From contig JAFGQZ010000028.1 in the NCBI GenBank assembly GCA_016935435.1, forward strand, positions 1-36,419: a stretch of DNA of 36,419 nucleotides. Reading direction: 5' to 3'. A program made the translations under genes and the position numbers. Of the stretch, positions 7,514 to 15,409 are shown piece after piece. Position 1 is the stretch's first letter, and every line of letters starts with the position of its first letter. Origin of the DNA: Bacteroidales bacterium. GTDB lineage: Bacteria; Bacteroidota; Bacteroidia; Bacteroidales; UBA10428. Below the pieces are notes generated by a model, which made no database searches, had not been told where the DNA came from, and worked only from the letters and a program-made list of their open reading frames with translations.

Positions 7514-8281
7514 CTATAAAGGTTTATTATAGGCAAACATAAACTCATTGATATTTATACCATACCGGTTTTTCTCCTTTTCGGTAAGACTTTCGGTATA
7601 GTTTTGTCCTTCTGCGGTAAAGCCGGCCCCTTTTATTATATCAGGATAATCTCTTCCATAAACCCTCAGGTGATCGTATTGGCCAAATATACGCGAACGC
7701 TCGGCCTTATTGGTAATAGTATGGTCTTCGAATGTAGTCGCTCGCGAAAAATCTACAGGCACCTGAAGGATGGCAAACCCACCGGGTTTAATAACCCTGT
7801 ATATTTCAGAAATTGCTTTTTTGTCGTCGGCAACATGCTCCAATACATGGTTACAAATAACAATATCGTATTCCGAGTTTGTAAAAGGCAGATTTTGCAC
7901 ATCGCATTTAAAGTCGGCAATAGGAGAAAGGAGATCGGCAGTGTGGTAGGTAAGGTTTCTAAGTTTTCTGAACCTTTTCAGGAAGCATTGCTCGGGAGCT
8001 ATATGCAAAACTTTCAGGTTTGAAGAGAAAAATGAAGTTTTATTTTCAAGAAAAAGCCATAACAGCCTGTGGCGCTCCAAGGCAAGACAACCCGGGCAAA
8101 GAGCGCCCTGCCGTACATTTACATAACCGTAAGGCAGGAACTTCCTGAACCTGCCGCCACATACCGGACATTCAACCCTGTTCCCTTTATAGTATAACCT
8201 GCTGAACCAGACAAACAAGTAACTAAACCTGATTAATATTGGCCTTGGCAAAGCATTGAGTATTATTTTTATAATTTTCAT
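7514..8281 (-). CDS. Class I SAM-dependent methyltransferase with N-terminal zinc ribbon
   Basis: Residues 38-65 carry two Cys pairs (CPVC at 38/41 and CPGC at 62/65) that look like a zinc ribbon. A class I methyltransferase domain of the Methyltransf_11 type follows: VLHIAPEQ in place of the glycine-rich motif I, then DVQNLPF, YDIVICNHVLEHV and the VIKPGGFAILQVP strand. A basic, hydrophobic N-terminal stretch (residues 1-30) may associate with the membrane. Methyltransferases of this form occur in cell-surface sugar clusters of Bacteroidota, but here it stands alone between two unrelated units, and the substrate is unknown. 255 residues. The predicted transcription start falls on the ATG itself. 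Confidence 0.85.
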   Translation of the reverse strand: MKIIKIILNALPRPILIRFSYLFVWFSRLYYKGNRVECPVCGGRFRKFLPYGYVNVRQGALCPGCLALERHRLLWLFLENKTSFFSSNLKVLHIAPEQCFLKRFRKLRNLTYHTADLLSPIADFKCDVQNLPFTNSEYDIVICNHVLEHVADDKKAISEIYRVIKPGGFAILQVPVDFSRATTFEDHTITNKAERSRIFGQYDHLRVYGRDYPDIIKGAGFTAEGQNYTESLTEKEKNRYGININEFMFAYNKPL

Positions 8282-8285
8282 GGGG

Positions 8286-8316
8286 CAAAAGTATGCAAAA
8301 ACCTCTTTTTATCGAA
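8286..8316 (-). promoter_or_regulatory. Promoter of the zinc-ribbon methyltransferase, possibly leaderless
   Basis: On the minus strand: TTCG (8313-8316), a 19-bp spacer, TACTTTTG (8286-8293). Calibrated on the SRP RNA promoter, where RNA starts about 5 nt after the -7 box, transcription would begin at about 8281, the first base of the ATG. Confidence 0.45.
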
Positions 8317-8415
8317 ATTCGTATGTTGTTTACTTGAAATAATTTTAATAAGCGCCGGCTTTTTTTTATTTTCGCATGGTTTTAAATTAAGAGTCATAAA
8401 TCAAAATTATTATAT

Positions 8416-8874
8416 ATGAGGCCATTTAAAGTATTAGGTATCCAGCAGGTTGCAATTGGAGGTGAAGATAAATCGAAACTGGCGAAATTCTGGGTCGATA
8501 TCATGGGGCTTACCAATGTAAAAACCTTTAAAAGCGAAAAGGAAAACGTGGACGAGGATGTTTTGCGTATGGGTAAAGGCCCTTATGCTGTTGAGGTTGA
8601 TATAATGCAGCCGCTCGATTTTGAAAAAAAGCCCAGGGTAGATCAGCCTAAGTTAAACCATATCGGATTGTGGATTGACAATTTGCCCAAAGCTGTTGAA
8701 TGGCTCACTGCCCAAGGCGTAAGGTTTGCCCCGGGAGGTATCCGTCCGGGTGCCAGCGGTTACGATATTTGTTTTATTCACCCGAAAGAAAACGAAGAAT
8801 TCCCTTTGTGCAGCGAAGGTGTGCTCGTTGAATTGGTGCAGGCCCCGGAAGATGTAATTAAGGCCCTTTCTTAA
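8416..8874 (+). CDS. VOC-superfamily (glyoxalase-like) protein
   Basis: A 152-residue protein with the two beta-alpha-beta-beta-beta halves of the vicinal-oxygen-chelate fold. The first half runs from the QQVAIGG strand to YAVEVDIMQ; the second from LNHIGLWIDNL to GVLVELVQAP. Candidate metal ligands are in the usual strands: Gln/His near the start of each half (His in LNHIGL) and Glu near the end of each (VEVD, VELV). Relatives include glyoxalase I and methylmalonyl-CoA epimerase. The segment FWVDIMGLTNVKTFKSE resembles a bacterial lactoylglutathione-lyase-like group, but the substrate cannot be assigned. It stands alone and ends against the SRP RNA gene, whose terminator overlaps its stop codon. 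Confidence 0.85.
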   Translation: MRPFKVLGIQQVAIGGEDKSKLAKFWVDIMGLTNVKTFKSEKENVDEDVLRMGKGPYAVEVDIMQPLDFEKKPRVDQPKLNHIGLWIDNLPKAVEWLTAQGVRFAPGGIRPGASGYDICFIHPKENEEFPLCSEGVLVELVQAPEDVIKALS

Positions 8875-8892
8875 AACAAAAAAGGGGTAAGC
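8873..8892 (-). terminator. Terminator of the SRP RNA
   Basis: On the minus strand the closing helix of the RNA (…GCTTACCCC) is followed directly by TTTTTTG and TTTT. The T tract (plus-strand A runs at 8878-8883 and 8873-8876) reaches the stop codon of the convergent VOC gene at 8872-8874. Confidence 0.75.
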
Positions 8893-8982
8893 TACTTATA
8901 TCGCACCGCTACAACCATCTACCCTTGCTACCTTCCGGTCCTGGGGGAGTTCAACAGGAGCTGGCCGTATAAGACTTACCCG
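8884..8982 (-). ncRNA. ffs: Signal recognition particle RNA (small bacterial 4.5S type)
   Basis: On the minus strand the conserved domain IV is present: CCAGGACC, the GGAA tetraloop (plus positions 8933-8936) and GGTAGCAAGG. This is the binding site for Ffh. The ends close by pairing of 8885-8890 with 8976-8981 and on into neighbouring A/T pairs. At about 99 nt it is a short SRP RNA without an Alu domain. A complete promoter lies just upstream and the transcript end is followed by a T tract, so both boundaries are supported independently. It would direct cotranslational membrane targeting. Confidence 0.95.
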
Positions 8983-8986
8983 GGCG

Positions 8987-9017
8987 CAAAAGTATAAACT
9001 TTTCCGGATACTGCAAA
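8987..9017 (-). promoter_or_regulatory. Promoter of SRP RNA (canonical Bacteroidota type)
   Basis: On the minus strand TTTG (9014-9017), a 19-bp spacer and TACTTTTG (8987-8994) match the Bacteroidota primary-sigma consensus TTTG-N19-21-TAnnTTTG exactly. The predicted start near 8982 coincides with the 5' end of the folded RNA. Confidence 0.85.
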
Positions 9018-9053
9018 AGAAAATGAAATATTAAAGAGTTTTATTGATAATTA

Positions 9054-9584
9054 ATGAAGTTTGATAGAATTTGGACAAACCACATCCTTACACATGGAAT
9101 TGTATTAGGGATTTCGTTATCGGCTGTCGAATTTGCAGCCTTGTACATGGGGCTGCTTTTCAACTCGGCAATGTTTAACATTTTTGTTTTGTTAATAGCA
9201 TTGTCGGTTTATATTGCGGTGAGAAAATTCAGGGAAACAGCACTTAAGGGGCTTATTAAATTTGGCGAGGCATTCGTTACTGGTATTGTAATGTGTGCTG
9301 TTGCGGGATTTATATGGGCCGTTTATCGGTTCATGCAGTATTCTTTTGCGCCGGGTATTATTGAAGAACTCGTACGAATAAAATCGGCTGCCTTCGAGCA
9401 AACCGAAATGGCTGCTGCCGATAAGGAGTTGTTCCTGAAACTTCTGCGTGCTTTTTCCACTCCCTTTAGCCTGGCGTTGCTTAACACATTTTTCATTAAT
9501 ATGATATTGGGTGGGGCATTTATTTCAATGCTAATGGGGTATTTGCTCCAGCGGAAAGAACTTCCCCGTTACCCCGAATTTTAA
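9054..9584 (+). CDS. DUF4199 family membrane protein
   Basis: A 176-residue membrane protein with four predicted segments: about residues 12-32, 38-55, 70-93 and 138-162. The loop before the last segment is amphipathic and charged. The pattern, and its place directly before a GT2 glycosyltransferase (11 bp), match the DUF4199 family of Bacteroidota, which is commonly paired with such a transferase. No function is known. The start ATG at 9054 gives a short N-terminal cytoplasmic part; no SD is seen. Divergent from the SRP RNA promoter. Confidence 0.85.
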   Translation: MKFDRIWTNHILTHGIVLGISLSAVEFAALYMGLLFNSAMFNIFVLLIALSVYIAVRKFRETALKGLIKFGEAFVTGIVMCAVAGFIWAVYRFMQYSFAPGIIEELVRIKSAAFEQTEMAAADKELFLKLLRAFSTPFSLALLNTFFINMILGGAFISMLMGYLLQRKELPRYPEF

Positions 9585-9595
9585 CCCCCTGTAAA

Positions 9596-10546
9596 ATGGA
9601 ACTTTCAATTGTTATTCCACTGTTAAACGAGGCTGAATCGATTCCTGAACTGGTAAGCTGGATTAATGCAGTTATGCTCAAAAACAACTTTACCTACGAA
9701 ATTATCTTAATAGACGATGGCAGTAGCGATTCGTCATGGGACGAAATCATTAAAGCCCAAAAAGCTAACCCAAACATCAGGGGCATAAAATTTACCCGTA
9801 ATTACGGAAAATCGGCTGCATTGCATACCGGTTTCAGGGCTGCCAAAGGTAATATTGTTATTACTATGGATGCCGATTTGCAGGACAGCCCGGAAGAAAT
9901 TCCCGGTTTTGTGCAAATGGTTCAAGAAGGTGGTTTTGATTTGGTATCGGGTTGGAAGAAAAAGCGCTACGACCCTATATTTTCGAAAAACCTGCCCAGC
10001 AAATTCTATAACTGGACTGCCCGCCGTATGACCGGAATAAAGCTGCATGATTTCAATTGTGGTATTAAAGCATACCGGAGTAAGGTGGTTAAAAGTATTG
10101 AAGTATATGGCGATATGCACCGTTACATTCCGGTTCTTGCAAAATGGGCCGGGTTTAGAAATATAGGAGAGAAAGTGGTCCAACACCAGGAACGCAAATA
10201 TGGCCGCACAAAGTTTGGTATTGAAAGGTTTATAAGGGGACCGCTCGATTTAATGTCGGTGATGTTTATCTCTAAATTCAGCAAACGGCCTATGCATTTG
10301 TTTGGGGTACTAGGCTCGCTGATGTTTTTAATTGGTTTTGTAACAGCCCTTTATCTGGGAATAAACAAACTTATTGCGGTTTACTCAAATAAACCTGCTG
10401 CACTTGTTACCGACAGCCCTTATTTTTATATTGGACTTACCTGTATGATTTTGGGCACACAACTTTTTCTTGCCGGTTTTATGAGTGAGCTTGTTTCGCG
10501 TAGCGCTACAGATAGAAACAAGTACCTTATTGACGAGGAAATCTGA
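9596..10546 (+). CDS. GT2 glycosyltransferase with two C-terminal membrane helices
   Basis: The N-terminal 230 residues form a GT-A catalytic domain: the opening SIVIPLLNEAESIPEL, the nucleotide-binding IILIDDGSSDSSW and the metal-binding DADLQD at about residues 92-97. Membrane helices at about 236-258 and 277-303 follow. This is the layout of dolichyl-phosphate mannose synthase / GtrB-like enzymes, which move a sugar from a nucleotide donor to a polyprenyl phosphate on the inner face of the membrane. The sugar is not predictable. It follows the DUF4199 gene by 11 bp, in one operon. 316 residues, complete. Confidence 0.92.
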   Translation: MELSIVIPLLNEAESIPELVSWINAVMLKNNFTYEIILIDDGSSDSSWDEIIKAQKANPNIRGIKFTRNYGKSAALHTGFRAAKGNIVITMDADLQDSPEEIPGFVQMVQEGGFDLVSGWKKKRYDPIFSKNLPSKFYNWTARRMTGIKLHDFNCGIKAYRSKVVKSIEVYGDMHRYIPVLAKWAGFRNIGEKVVQHQERKYGRTKFGIERFIRGPLDLMSVMFISKFSKRPMHLFGVLGSLMFLIGFVTALYLGINKLIAVYSNKPAALVTDSPYFYIGLTCMILGTQLFLAGFMSELVSRSATDRNKYLIDEEI

Positions 10547-10614
10547 TTTATTGACTCTTTTTCTTCACTTAGTGCCTGAATAATTGTTGCATGTCATTTT
10601 TGTCGGACGATAAA

Positions 10615-11067
10615 TCAGACATACGCTTCTTTCAGTAGTAAAGCAACTTTTCTGTCTATCGGAAAAGTTAAGTCGTTTGAATTTAATTGTTTAATCGAAA
10701 CCCAGCGAAAAGACATCTTACCGTTTTCGGGCTTTCCGAAATCAAATGGTTTGTCTGACACTTTAAACATTATAGGCCCCTTAAAGCGCACCATGTAATA
10801 AATACTAATAAGTTGCATATCGGTATAAAACATGGCCTGTTGAAAAAAGTCGGTGGTATAAAAATGTTCTATAATTTCAATCTCCTGGCCAAATTCCTCT
10901 ATAGCTTCCCTGCGTATGCAATCGGCTGTTCCCTCGCCAAAATGAAGACCCCCACCCGGAAATTTTGTCATTTTTGTGTCGAGCATATATTCGTCTGAAA
11001 GGAGCACTTCGTTTCTTTCGTTCAGAACAATACCATAAACCCTAATATTGAACTTATTGATAGTCAT
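10615..11067 (-). CDS. Nudix hydrolase
   Basis: The complete Nudix box Gx5Ex7REUxEExG is at residues 39-60 (Gly39, Glu45, Arg53, Glu54, Glu57, Glu58). It places catalytic and magnesium-binding glutamates on the loop-helix-loop that hydrolyses nucleoside-diphosphate-linked substrates. 150 residues, with the box in the usual N-terminal half. The substrate is not predictable. The ATG is 2 bp after the miaA stop, so it is probably cotranscribed with and coupled to miaA. Confidence 0.92.
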   Translation of the reverse strand: MTINKFNIRVYGIVLNERNEVLLSDEYMLDTKMTKFPGGGLHFGEGTADCIRREAIEEFGQEIEIIEHFYTTDFFQQAMFYTDMQLISIYYMVRFKGPIMFKVSDKPFDFGKPENGKMSFRWVSIKQLNSNDLTFPIDRKVALLLKEAYV

Positions 11068-11069
11068 AG

Positions 11070-11972
11070 CTATAACAAATTGTTATATATAAGCTTATAC
11101 ATTTCACCATACTGGCCGGGGTTCAACCAATAAGCCCCGGTATAACGCCTGAACCAGGTAAGTTGCCTGCGGGCGTATGCCCGGCTGTGGTTTTTTATTT
11201 GCTCAATGGCTTCAACGCGTGTTATTTTGCCATCGAAATATTCAAACAATTCTTTGTACCCAACTGTGTTAAGTGGCCTTAGGTCTCGAAAGGGCATCAG
11301 GTTCCGGGCTTCGTCTTCCAGTCCGGACGCAACCATTGTGTTTACACGCTCATTAATACGGCCATAGAGTTCATGCCGATCCATATCCAGAAATATTTTT
11401 AAAATATCGAAAGGCCTTTGCTTATGTGAGTTTTTTAAAAACTGGCTGTAGGGCCTGCCAGTTATTTCAAATATTTCCAGTGCCTTTAAAATGCGTTTAT
11501 GGTTGTTTAAATCGACTGTTGAAAAATACCGGGGGTCTTTTTCCTTTAATAATTCCTGTATATTTTTTAACCCATGGTTTTGGTAAAGCAGGTTATATTT
11601 ATTCCTTACATCTGTCGGTACTGAAGGCAAATCGTCAATACCGTTCATAATAGCATCGAGATACAGGCCTGAGCCGCCTGCAACCATAATTACCTTGTAT
11701 TTTTCAAATAATTTAGTTAACAGGTTGAGCACATCGTTTTCAAACGCACTGGCATTGTAGTTTTGGGTAATCGACAAATGTTGGATAAAATGATGTTTTA
11801 CCAGCGATAATTCCTTTACAGATGGCACGGCTGTGCCTATTTTCATTTCGCGGTAAAACTGGCGCGAATCGGCCGATATTATTTCGGTTCCGAATTCTTG
11901 CGCGAGCTGAATGGCCGTCGCTGTTTTTCCAATGCCGGTAGGGCCTCCTATTACAACCAAAAGGGGTTTCAT
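11070..11972 (-). CDS. miaA: tRNA dimethylallyltransferase MiaA
   Basis: MiaA adds a dimethylallyl group to N6 of A37 in tRNAs that read codons starting with U. The P-loop GPTGIGKT is at residues 10-17. ISADSRQFYREMKIGTA contains the conserved Asp-Ser-Arg-Gln, VAGGSGLYLDAI the conserved Gly-Gly-x-Gly-Leu-Tyr, and ARRQLTWFRR lies near the C-terminus. The frame is open to 12044, but that longer start would lie in the gapA terminator. The ATG at 11972 gives 300 residues, begins two strands before the P-loop as in the family, and follows GAAAGAGA and a -7 box. First gene of a two-gene operon with the Nudix hydrolase. Confidence 0.96.
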   Translation of the reverse strand: MKPLLVVIGGPTGIGKTATAIQLAQEFGTEIISADSRQFYREMKIGTAVPSVKELSLVKHHFIQHLSITQNYNASAFENDVLNLLTKLFEKYKVIMVAGGSGLYLDAIMNGIDDLPSVPTDVRNKYNLLYQNHGLKNIQELLKEKDPRYFSTVDLNNHKRILKALEIFEITGRPYSQFLKNSHKQRPFDILKIFLDMDRHELYGRINERVNTMVASGLEDEARNLMPFRDLRPLNTVGYKELFEYFDGKITRVEAIEQIKNHSRAYARRQLTWFRRYTGAYWLNPGQYGEMYKLIYNNLL

Positions 11973-11992
11973 TCTTTCTCTTTCAATTGGCA

Positions 11993-12000
11993 CAAAATTA
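11993..12000 (-). promoter_or_regulatory. Candidate -7 box of miaA
   Basis: TAATTTTG on the minus strand fits TAnnTTTG. It would start transcription near 11988, about 16 nt before the ATG at 11972. No clear -33 TTTG is seen at the right distance. Confidence 0.35.
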
Positions 12001-12044
12001 GGTTTATTTTTTATTTCAGGGGCTGTGCTAAACCCTAAAAACAA

Positions 12045-12072
12045 AAAGGCTGCCTATTGCGGGGCAGCCTTT
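12045..12072 (-). terminator. Terminator of gapA
   Basis: AAAGGCTGCC (12045-12054) pairs perfectly with GGCAGCCTTT (12063-12072) across an 8-nt loop. On the minus strand the hairpin is followed by TTTTTGTTTTT, which is the correct orientation for gapA. Confidence 0.9.
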
Positions 12073-12091
12073 ATATGTTTTTAGATAAATG

Positions 12092-13183
<1,092 letters not shown>

Positions 13184-13250
13184 GGGTTTAACTTGCCTAA
13201 GTGTAAAAATTGTGAAATAAATAACAATGATTTGATGTTAACTTACAGGC

Positions 13251-14036
13251 TCATGGCTGTAGAATGTCTTCAACCCGGTTACTCCTGTTACTGTACTGGG
13301 CATCGATTACTTTCCCAAATCTATAACTGATAAAAAGGGTTAAAACAAAATAATTATCGGGAAGTATAAAAAACACCTTCCCGGGTTTTGTATCCATTAT
13401 TTTTAATTCCCTGAAATAGGCATCGAATGCTAAACCAAGTTCCAGCGCATGATATACCTGATCGATGCGGCTATATTCAAAACTAAACCCGTATTTTCCA
13501 TATATTCCCGGCGATAGCGATGTTTTATCAAGCCCTTCGGACAAGGGCGCCTTCCCGATAAAATCGTATGGGCTAAGGTGGCTTTTGAATTCATCGGTAT
13601 AATAACCACCCTTGTTATCGCTGTATTGGTAATAAATTGGTTTTTGAATTGCCAGTGCAGGGCCAAGGTTGTAAAAACTCCGTATAGATATTCCTCCCAA
13701 ATCCCTTTTTTGAAATAACTCTTTCTGGTATCCGATAGCGCCCTTTAGAACTATTACAGAATTAAGCTTTCCGTAAACTATGCGCCGCTCGTACGCTGTT
13801 AAAACCCTGTATTCCTTAGGGTGCTTAAGGTAATTAATTTCAGCCTCGACAAGTGTTTTTCTGAATGCATCAATACGTTTTGCATATCGATAACCAACAC
13901 CTACACCATTCGAGTTTAATAAAAACGAAAAGGTTCGCTCGTTACGGTAAAACAATGTTTGCTGGTCGTCAATTTCTCCCTGGCCGAACAATATATACCC
14001 GTGCAAAACAATTAATATAAATGCAAAAGCCTTCAT
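13251..14036 (-). CDS. Secreted protein of unknown function, possible outer-membrane barrel
   Basis: I do not recognise a named family. From the ATG at 14036 it is 261 residues with a signal peptide (MKAFAFILIVLHGYILFGQG) cleaved near residue 19. The mature part alternates hydrophobic and polar residues in short strands (SFLLNSNGVGVGYRYAKR, VFFILPDNYFVLTLFISYRFGK), with aromatic residues at strand ends, as in small outer-membrane beta-barrels. A conserved-looking start 'NERTFSFLLNSNGVGVGYR' recurs, as I remember it, in uncharacterised Bacteroidota proteins. The frame is open four codons further to a TTG, but a -7 box overlaps that codon, which supports the ATG. Single gene. Confidence 0.75.
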   Translation of the reverse strand: MKAFAFILIVLHGYILFGQGEIDDQQTLFYRNERTFSFLLNSNGVGVGYRYAKRIDAFRKTLVEAEINYLKHPKEYRVLTAYERRIVYGKLNSVIVLKGAIGYQKELFQKRDLGGISIRSFYNLGPALAIQKPIYYQYSDNKGGYYTDEFKSHLSPYDFIGKAPLSEGLDKTSLSPGIYGKYGFSFEYSRIDQVYHALELGLAFDAYFRELKIMDTKPGKVFFILPDNYFVLTLFISYRFGKVIDAQYSNRSNRVEDILQP

Positions 14037-14045
14037 TTTCTTTTG

Positions 14046-14053
14046 CAAATGTA
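14046..14053 (-). promoter_or_regulatory. Candidate -7 box of the secreted protein gene
   Basis: TACATTTG on the minus strand (TAnnTTTG). The implied start is about 5 nt before the ATG at 14036, so the mRNA would be almost leaderless. No -33 partner is evident. Confidence 0.3.
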
Positions 14054-14105
14054 GTTAATCTGCAAAAAACATTGTACGTTTTGAGCAGAAAGCAAACTGG
14101 TGTTG

Positions 14106-14234
14106 CTAAACTTTAACTGCAACTTCTTCTACATTACACTTAGTTGTATATGCTGGGCATGTGTGTTTCGAACATGCCGACAGTGTTAAAACAACAACTG
14201 CTATTGCTATAATGATGAGGGATTTTGTTTTCAT
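14106..14234 (-). CDS. Tiny lipoprotein, 42 aa, with Cys-x4-Cys-Pro-Ala-Tyr motif
   Basis: A complete small frame with a lipoprotein signal: Lys at residues 2 and 4, a hydrophobic stretch and the lipobox LSAC, with the lipid-bearing Cys21. The mature peptide is only 22 residues and opens CSKHTCPAYTTKC, with extra cysteines at 26 and 33. It shares Cys-x4-Cys-Pro-Ala-Tyr after the lipobox with the neighbouring gene at 14286-14417, so the pair are tandem paralogs. No SD. The function is unknown. Being membrane anchored, its extra cysteines could bind a metal or form a disulfide; that is speculation. Confidence 0.75.
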   Translation of the reverse strand: MKTKSLIIIAIAVVVLTLSACSKHTCPAYTTKCNVEEVAVKV

Positions 14235-14285
14235 TTAAGATTGATTAATTATTTGCACGTTTCGTATTAAATGCCTACTAAGCAA

Positions 14286-14417
14286 TTAGCACCCGGTAAT
14301 GTCAACTTCAACCTGTTGTGTGGTTTGGGAGTAAGCCGGACAAACATAATTGTTGCACGATGTTGTGAAAATGCCAATAACCACAAAAGCTACAATTGCA
14401 ATCAGAAACCGTTTCAT
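14286..14417 (-). CDS. Tiny lipoprotein, 43 aa, paralog of the neighbouring one
   Basis: A complete small frame: MKR start, hydrophobic residues 4-17, lipobox TTSC with Cys21, and a 23-residue mature peptide opening CNNYVCPAYSQ. Cys21-x4-Cys26-Pro-Ala-Tyr matches the downstream paralog position for position. The C-terminus ends with another cysteine (ITGC). It lies 51 bp upstream of the paralog on the same strand, and both are probably on one transcript. Function unknown. Confidence 0.75.
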   Translation of the reverse strand: MKRFLIAIVAFVVIGIFTTSCNNYVCPAYSQTTQQVEVDITGC

Positions 14418-14546
14418 ATTCTTTAATTTAAAGTTTGTTTACTACGAGTTTGTTTTACGAAATACATATTGCTTTGGTTGACATAAAGTTGGTTTGCTTT
14501 GATAAAAGTAAAAAAAAAATTGACGTATAGCAATATCCATTATTTA

Positions 14547-14554
14547 TATCTTTG
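14547..14554 (+). promoter_or_regulatory. Candidate -7 box of the nitroreductase gene
   Basis: TATCTTTG fits TAnnTTTG. The implied start near 14559 leaves a leader of about 23 nt. No convincing TTTG lies 19-21 bp upstream. Confidence 0.4.
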
Positions 14555-14581
14555 CCCAGGTTAAGATAAATCTTTTTTTTT

Positions 14582-15331
14582 ATGCAAAATACTATTTTAA
14601 ACCACCGTTCTATACGAAAATTTAAAGCCGATACTATTCCTGGCGATATGCTTGAAAGAATACTTTTATCGGGATCCCGTGCTTCTACAACTGGCAATAT
14701 GCAAGTTTACAGTATGGTAGTGACTTCTAAAGCGGAAATAAAAGATAAACTATGGGAAGCCCATTTTAAGCAGGATATGGTTAAGCAGGCCCCGGTAATT
14801 ATAACCTTCTGTGCCGATTTTAACCGCTTTAACAAATGGTGTACCCAACGAAATGCCAGCCCAGGTTATGATAATTTTCTTTCTTTTTTTACTGCTGCCA
14901 TCGACAGCCTGCTGGCTGCGCAAAATGTGGCAATAGCTGCCGAAGCTGAAGGATTAGGGATTTGCTACCTTGGCACTACTACTTATATGACCCAGCGAAT
15001 TGCCGATATTCTTGAATTGCCCCGCTTTGTTGTACCTGTAACTACACTGGTTATGGGTTACCCCGATGAAACCCCTCCGCTTACCGACAGGTTGCCATTA
15101 GGGGCTGTTGTGCATTACGAAAAATATATCGATTATTCTTCTGTCGATATTGATAAGCTTTACCTAGAAAAAGAAAACCTGGAGACAACCCGGAAATTAC
15201 TTGAAGTAAACAAGAAAGAAACACTGGCCCAAATATTTACAGATAACCGTTATGCTAAAAAAGACAATGTGGCTTTTTCCCAATCGTTGTTGGCTTTCCT
15301 GGAGAAACAGGGGTTTATGAATAATATGTAG
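14582..15331 (+). CDS. Nitroreductase-family NAD(P)H:FMN oxidoreductase
   Basis: A flavoprotein of the NfsA/Frp-like nitroreductase group, 249 residues. The N-terminal HRSIRKF is the FMN-phosphate-binding segment; SRASTTGNMQVYSMVV carries the conserved serine/asparagine FMN contacts. AAQNVAIAAEAEGLGICYLG and the VTTLVMGYPDE segment are typical of the family. Residues 190-249 form the charged C-terminal extension (LYLEKENLETTRKLLEVNKKE) seen in the NfsA branch, which wraps over the partner subunit in the dimer. It could reduce nitroaromatics, quinones or free flavin; the physiological substrate is unknown. Single gene with its own terminator. Confidence 0.92.
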   Translation: MQNTILNHRSIRKFKADTIPGDMLERILLSGSRASTTGNMQVYSMVVTSKAEIKDKLWEAHFKQDMVKQAPVIITFCADFNRFNKWCTQRNASPGYDNFLSFFTAAIDSLLAAQNVAIAAEAEGLGICYLGTTTYMTQRIADILELPRFVVPVTTLVMGYPDETPPLTDRLPLGAVVHYEKYIDYSSVDIDKLYLEKENLETTRKLLEVNKKETLAQIFTDNRYAKKDNVAFSQSLLAFLEKQGFMNNM

Positions 15332-15361
15332 CTGCCTTAGTAATTTTTTTTGTAACGGTAT

Positions 15362-15392
15362 AAAAAAAGCGGGGCAAGTCCCCGCTTTTTTT
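15362..15392. terminator. Bidirectional intrinsic terminator
   Basis: AAAAAAAGCGGGG (15362-15374) pairs perfectly with 15380-15392 across a 5-nt loop (CAAGT). T tracts face both ways. It serves the nitroreductase gene (+) and the giant secreted-protein gene (-), which converge here. Confidence 0.93.
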
Positions 15393-15409
15393 ATTGTATG
15401 AACTTAATA

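Noticed and set aside
11973-12044. Upstream extension of miaA
   Set aside because: It would begin inside the gapA terminator hairpin and adds residues before the family N-terminus.
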